From Perlabentimonas sp046542995 (lineage in GTDB: Bacteria; Bacteroidota; Bacteroidia; Bacteroidales; Tenuifilaceae): a stretch of DNA of 9,668 bases. A model generated the notes under the pieces. The model worked only from the letters and a program-made list of their open reading frames with translations. It ran no database searches and was not told the origin of the DNA. Location: positions 1 to 9,668 of the forward strand of contig JBKHAH010000104.1 of the NCBI GenBank assembly GCA_046542995.1, in the 5' to 3' direction. This document shows positions 6,447 through 9,668 of this stretch, one piece after another. Every line of letters begins with the position of its first letter. Position 1 is the stretch's first letter. Made by a program: the position numbers and the translations under genes.

Positions 6447-8393
6447 ATGGCTAACGATAAGATTAAACAGAGAGAGATTATAAAAAAATCTCATCAAAGG
6501 TGCGAGGAGTATGGGGTGGATAAAGAGCAGGTTTTCCCTAGCATTATCCTCAAGGGTAACGAAGTTTCAACCCATCTTGCTCAAAACGAGTATTTACTCA
6601 GGGTAGCATCCCCCTTTATTGACATCCTTTATGATGCTGTGGCCAACTCCGGATTCTTTATCCTTCTTACTGATAATGAGGGGTGCATACTTCGTTCTGT
6701 AGGTGATACGGAAATTATTCAGGAGTCGGAGAAGCTAAATATGGTTGTGGGAGCCTATATGAACGAGAAAAGCATTGGCACCAATGCAATGGGGACCGCT
6801 ATTAGTGAGAATCAGCCCATTCAGGTAACTGCAGCGGAGCATTTCATTTCGGCCTACCATCGCTGGACCTGTTCAGCAGCCCCCATACACAATAGCAAGG
6901 ATGAGATTATTGGAAGTCTCAACCTTACGGGAGAGAGCCGCTTAGTCCATCCACACACCCTTGGTCTAGTTGTTGCTGCCGTGCGAGCTATAAAAAATCA
7001 AATAATTGCCGACAACACCCTTGAAAAACTCAATGAAACGTTCTCATATATAGAGTCTATTATCGAATCCGTGTCGGCTGGTATAATTGCTATAGATATT
7101 AATGGTAAGATTAAGACCATAAACAACCTAGCAGCCTCCATGCTAAACCTAAGAAAGGATATCTTTATTGACGGTTCAGTTGAAAAGATTCTTCCCCATT
7201 GGAAAAAAATTCTTGAGCGGTTTAAGTTTAGAGAGTCTTATTCTGATGTGGAGACCACCTTTTCCGTGAATGGTATTAGGGAACGGTACGATTTAAGCGC
7301 ATATCCTATCCTTGATTCCAAACAGAATATTATTGGAATAGTTCTAGTAATAAAGGTTTTGCAGAAAATATTTAACCTGGTAAACAAGTATACAGGAATG
7401 CAAGCCCACTACACCTTTCAGGATATTATTGGAAATAGCTCAGAATTTCGTCAGGTTATAGATCATGCTACCCAAATATCTGGATCAACCTCAACTGTAC
7501 TTTTAATGGGTGAGAGTGGCACAGGAAAGGAACTCATTGCCCAGAGCATCCATAATGCTAGCCCAAGAAATAATTCTGCCTTTATAGCGGTGAATTGCGG
7601 TGCTCTCCCAAAAAACCTGATTGAAAGCGAACTGTTTGGCTACGAGGAGGGCGCTTTCACTGGTTCGAAAAAAGGCGGGCATGCCGGCAAATTTGAGTTT
7701 GCAAACGGTGGGACAATATTCTTGGATGAGATTGGCGAGATGCCTTTGGATATGCAGGTTAGTTTGCTTCGAGTTCTACAGGAAGGTTATGTTATACGAA
7801 TTGGAGGAACAAAAAATATTCCTGTGAATGTTAGGGTAATTGCTGCCACGCAAAAGAATCTTATTGATGAGGTAAAAAAAGGAACCTTTCGCGAGGACCT
7901 TTTTTACAGGCTCAGCGTTATTCCTTTGTTTATACCCCCTCTCAGAAAGCGCGGGGATGATAAAAAAACTCTTTTTCATTATTTCCTTAAAGTGAAGGCG
8001 CAAAAACTGAGCAAACCATACCCCTCAATTTCCAATCAGTTAATGGATCAAATTGAGAATTACGATTGGCCTGGAAACGTTAGGGAACTAGAGAATTATG
8101 TTGAGAATATTGTGAATTTTAATGGGACAAGTAGTTTCAATATTACAAATCCATTAAACACCAATGAAACTGACCGTAACTCATCCTTAATGAATCCTAT
8201 AAATGGCCTTAACAACCATTACAATAATCTTGACCCAACTTCTGGATTTACACTTGAAGAGTTAGAAAAGCAAACAATTGAAGACCACATCAGCATGTTT
8301 AAGGGTAATATCTCGAAGACAAGCAGAAAGTTGGGCATTAGCAGGACTACTTTATATTCCAAGATTAAGAAATACAATATCAAAGGGAACTAG
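6447..8393 (+). CDS. Sigma-54-dependent transcriptional activator, AcoR-like (GAF-PAS-AAA+-Fis HTH)
   Basis: A bacterial enhancer-binding protein that would remodel RNA polymerase-sigma-54 by ATP hydrolysis. The N-terminal half has a GAF-type sensor like that of AcoR activators, with KSIGTNAMGTAI (108-119), AEHFISAYHRWTCSAAPI (130-147) and IIGSLNLTGE (154-163). A PAS-like domain follows at about 197-305 (SVSAGIIAIDINGKIKTINN). The AAA+ domain has Walker A GESGTGKE (355-362), the sigma-54-contacting loop GAFTGS (402-407), Walker B TIFLDEIGEMP (423-433), an arginine-rich FREDLFYRLS (481-490) and WPGNVREL (541-548). A Fis-type helix-turn-helix closes the protein (NISKTSRKLGISRTTLYSKI, 621-640). 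Between AAA+ and HTH lies an Asn-rich linker (about 556-598). There is no response-regulator receiver domain, so control is probably by direct effector binding. It is divergent from AOR, whose promoter is sigma-54 type, so AOR is the likely target. The effector is unknown; an aldehyde or acid is a guess. Confidence 0.92.
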   Translation: MANDKIKQREIIKKSHQRCEEYGVDKEQVFPSIILKGNEVSTHLAQNEYLLRVASPFIDILYDAVANSGFFILLTDNEGCILRSVGDTEIIQESEKLNMVVGAYMNEKSIGTNAMGTAISENQPIQVTAAEHFISAYHRWTCSAAPIHNSKDEIIGSLNLTGESRLVHPHTLGLVVAAVRAIKNQIIADNTLEKLNETFSYIESIIESVSAGIIAIDINGKIKTINNLAASMLNLRKDIFIDGSVEKILPHWKKILERFKFRESYSDVETTFSVNGIRERYDLSAYPILDSKQNIIGIVLVIKVLQKIFNLVNKYTGMQAHYTFQDIIGNSSEFRQVIDHATQISGSTSTVLLMGESGTGKELIAQSIHNASPRNNSAFIAVNCGALPKNLIESELFGYEEGAFTGSKKGGHAGKFEFANGGTIFLDEIGEMPLDMQVSLLRVLQEGYVIRIGGTKNIPVNVRVIAATQKNLIDEVKKGTFREDLFYRLSVIPLFIPPLRKRGDDKKTLFHYFLKVKAQKLSKPYPSISNQLMDQIENYDWPGNVRELENYVENIVNFNGTSSFNITNPLNTNETDRNSSLMNPINGLNNHYNNLDPTSGFTLEELEKQTIEDHISMFKGNISKTSRKLGISRTTLYSKIKKYNIKGN

Positions 8394-8449
8394 CCAGAAA
8401 AATTCATAAATATTTGGGGAATAAAATATTTATGAATACGTCAGGCTAG
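8390..8449. terminator. Long A/T-rich palindrome after the activator gene
   Basis: ATTCATAAATATTT (8402-8415) and AAATATTTATGAAT (8424-8437) are perfect inverted copies of 14 bp around an 8-nt loop (ggggaata). An outer pair, CTAGCC (8390-8395, spanning the activator stop codon) and GGCTAG (8444-8449), extends the dyad with unpaired bases between. It lies between convergent genes and could end transcription from both sides, though no clear U-tract follows. A protein-binding palindrome is the alternative. Confidence 0.5.
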
Positions 8450-8576
8450 CATCCACTTTCTCAATATTATTGCAGAATCCTCAAAATGTGTGTAAATAGA
8501 AAAGTTATTCTGATTTTTATGAGCCCTTAAAACTCATTGAAAAAAGAAAGTCTTAACCTAATGGAACAACAATATC

Positions 8577-9590
8577 TTAGCTCCTATTCTTAAGCTCGCT
8601 AAACCCAATTATTTTTCCTTGCTCCTCATCCCACAGCCTTAATCTTAACGATTTTAGACTAGAGAAAAAAGTTATGGGCTTAACATCCTGAAAAATTTGA
8701 TTTTCCTCGTGGCACTTTTGTAGATTATAGTTTGGTATGCGAGGTCCTAAATGGTGAACATGATGATACCCAATGTTTCCAGTAAACCATTGAAAAATCC
8801 TGAGTAGTTTATAGAAAGAACTCCCCTCAAGGGCAATGGTTTTGTAGTCCCATTTGTTTGAACGTACCCACTTAACATTTTCGTACTGATGTTGCACATA
8901 AAAAAGCCATACTCCAAGTACCGATGCAAAATAAATGATAGGCAGTTGTATCATCAGAAAAGCCTTCCAACTAATTGCCCAGATTACAAGCGAGGCTGCC
9001 AAAACAATGGCAAGAGTAGATAGGTGAAGATAAATGTGTTCACGTAAACCCATATATGCTTTCGGCAAGCGGTGTTGTATAAGGAAAAGGAGTTAAGGTG
9101 CAATTCCAATTAAAAAAATGGGATGTCGATAAAAACGGTATTTAAATCTCCCCCATGCCGAAAGGCTTAAATACTCCTCAACGGTTAAGGTTTTCACATC
9201 GCCTACCCCTCTTTTATCGAGATTGCCCACTATGGCATGATGCTCTTTATGGTCGTGGTGCCACCGATGGTATGGAGTGAAAGAGAGTAATCCCAAAGGT
9301 ATTCCAACCCATCTATTTAACTTTTCCGACCTAAAAAATGACCCATGCCCACAGTCATGAAATATGATGAATATCCTCGCTAAAAAGCCCGCCGCAAAAA
9401 CTGAGAGCAGCAGCGTTAACCAAATGGAGATTTCTAAAGTATAAACCATTAAAACCCAAAGCCCAAGGTAGGGTACAACTGAATTGGCAACCTGCCACCA
9501 ACTTTTAAAAGTGTTTGGATTACTGTACTTTAAAACAATACTTTGCCATGATGTATCGAAATTATCATTCTTGTTAGAGATTGTATTCAT
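8577..9590 (-). pseudogene. Acyl-lipid fatty acid desaturase (Delta-12/omega-6-like), interrupted by one in-frame TAA
   Basis: Membrane di-iron desaturases insert a double bond into acyl chains of membrane lipids. Read from the ATG at 9590, the frame spans 337 codons, the normal family length, and has all three histidine boxes: HDCGH (78-82), HHDHKEHH (111-118) and HHVHH (276-280, in GNIGYHHVHHLGPRIPNY, typical of bacterial DesA-like enzymes). The YVQHQYE motif is also present. Hydrophobic spans flank the boxes as expected. Codon 166 (9095-9093) is TAA, in the same frame on both sides (FLIGIAP, stop, LLFLIQHRLPKAYMGL). Family members I recall have an aromatic residue there, so TAT or TAC to TAA is the simplest cause. 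The halves (9093-9590 and 8577-9068) would separate the third histidine box from the first two, so the gene is probably dead, unless this is a single base-call error or the stop is read through. Confidence 0.8.
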
Positions 9591-9668
9591 GAACAAAGGC
9601 AGGTGTAATTATATTCTAAGTACATGACAAAAAATTAAAAACACTGTATTCTAGGCTATTGTATCCTG

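Noticed and set aside
8514..8545. Hairpin ATGAG/CTCAT with flanking T and A runs after the desaturase.
   Set aside because: The stem is only 5 bp before a bulge and is not followed by U on either strand, so it is too weak to call a terminator.
9068..9093. A frameshift joining the two desaturase halves.
   Set aside because: Both halves share the same frame (9590 and 9068 differ by a multiple of 3). The break is a plain TAA codon, so no shift is needed.

Overview
The window looks like chromosomal DNA of a Bacteroidota bacterium, probably an anaerobe. The genes lack clear Shine-Dalgarno sequences. The regulator gene has a textbook Bacteroidota -7 promoter element (TATATTTG, fitting TAnnTTTG) with an upstream TTG. 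Intergenic DNA carries an 'acagattaaacagatttt' type repeat of a kind I associate with this phylum. This is inference from sequence style, not a database match.

Layout. The left edge (1-362, +) is the 3' end of a radical SAM gene of the AmrS (AmmeMemoRadiSam) type. It faces a minus-strand gene of unknown function (400 to about 1927) whose 5' third is broken by apparent frameshifts and stop codons. The core (2073-6165, all minus strand) reads aldehyde:ferredoxin oxidoreductase (AOR family, tungstopterin/4Fe-4S), a perfect 11-bp hairpin, a radical SAM/SPASM protein of the kind found with tungsten oxidoreductases, a MoaD/ThiS-like sulfur carrier ending in GGG, and a ThiF/MoeB/HesA-like E1 enzyme. 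Divergent to this lies a sigma-54 enhancer-binding activator (6447-8393, +) of AcoR-like design (GAF, PAS, AAA+, Fis HTH). At the right edge (8577-9590, -) is an acyl-lipid fatty acid desaturase split by one in-frame TAA.

How it fits together. The 281-bp divergent region holds a sigma-54 promoter core on the minus strand (TGGC-N7-TTGCT, exact GG-N10-GC spacing) 47 bp upstream of the AOR start codon. It also holds a vegetative promoter for the activator and several short repeats that could be activator sites. The simplest model is an effector-switched regulon. The activator senses a small molecule through GAF/PAS and opens the AOR promoter with RNA polymerase-sigma-54. The hairpin after AOR may lower expression of the maturation genes (radical SAM, carrier, E1) relative to the enzyme. 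The carrier/E1 pair would supply sulfur for the dithiolene of the W-pterin cofactor, and the radical SAM protein would act in AOR maturation.

The intact AOR island is flanked by decayed or shortened genes: the unknown gene, the desaturase, and an AmrS lacking its usual C-terminal tail. The components of the core are known families. The arrangement (sigma-54 control plus a private maturation cassette) is the most interesting signal here.
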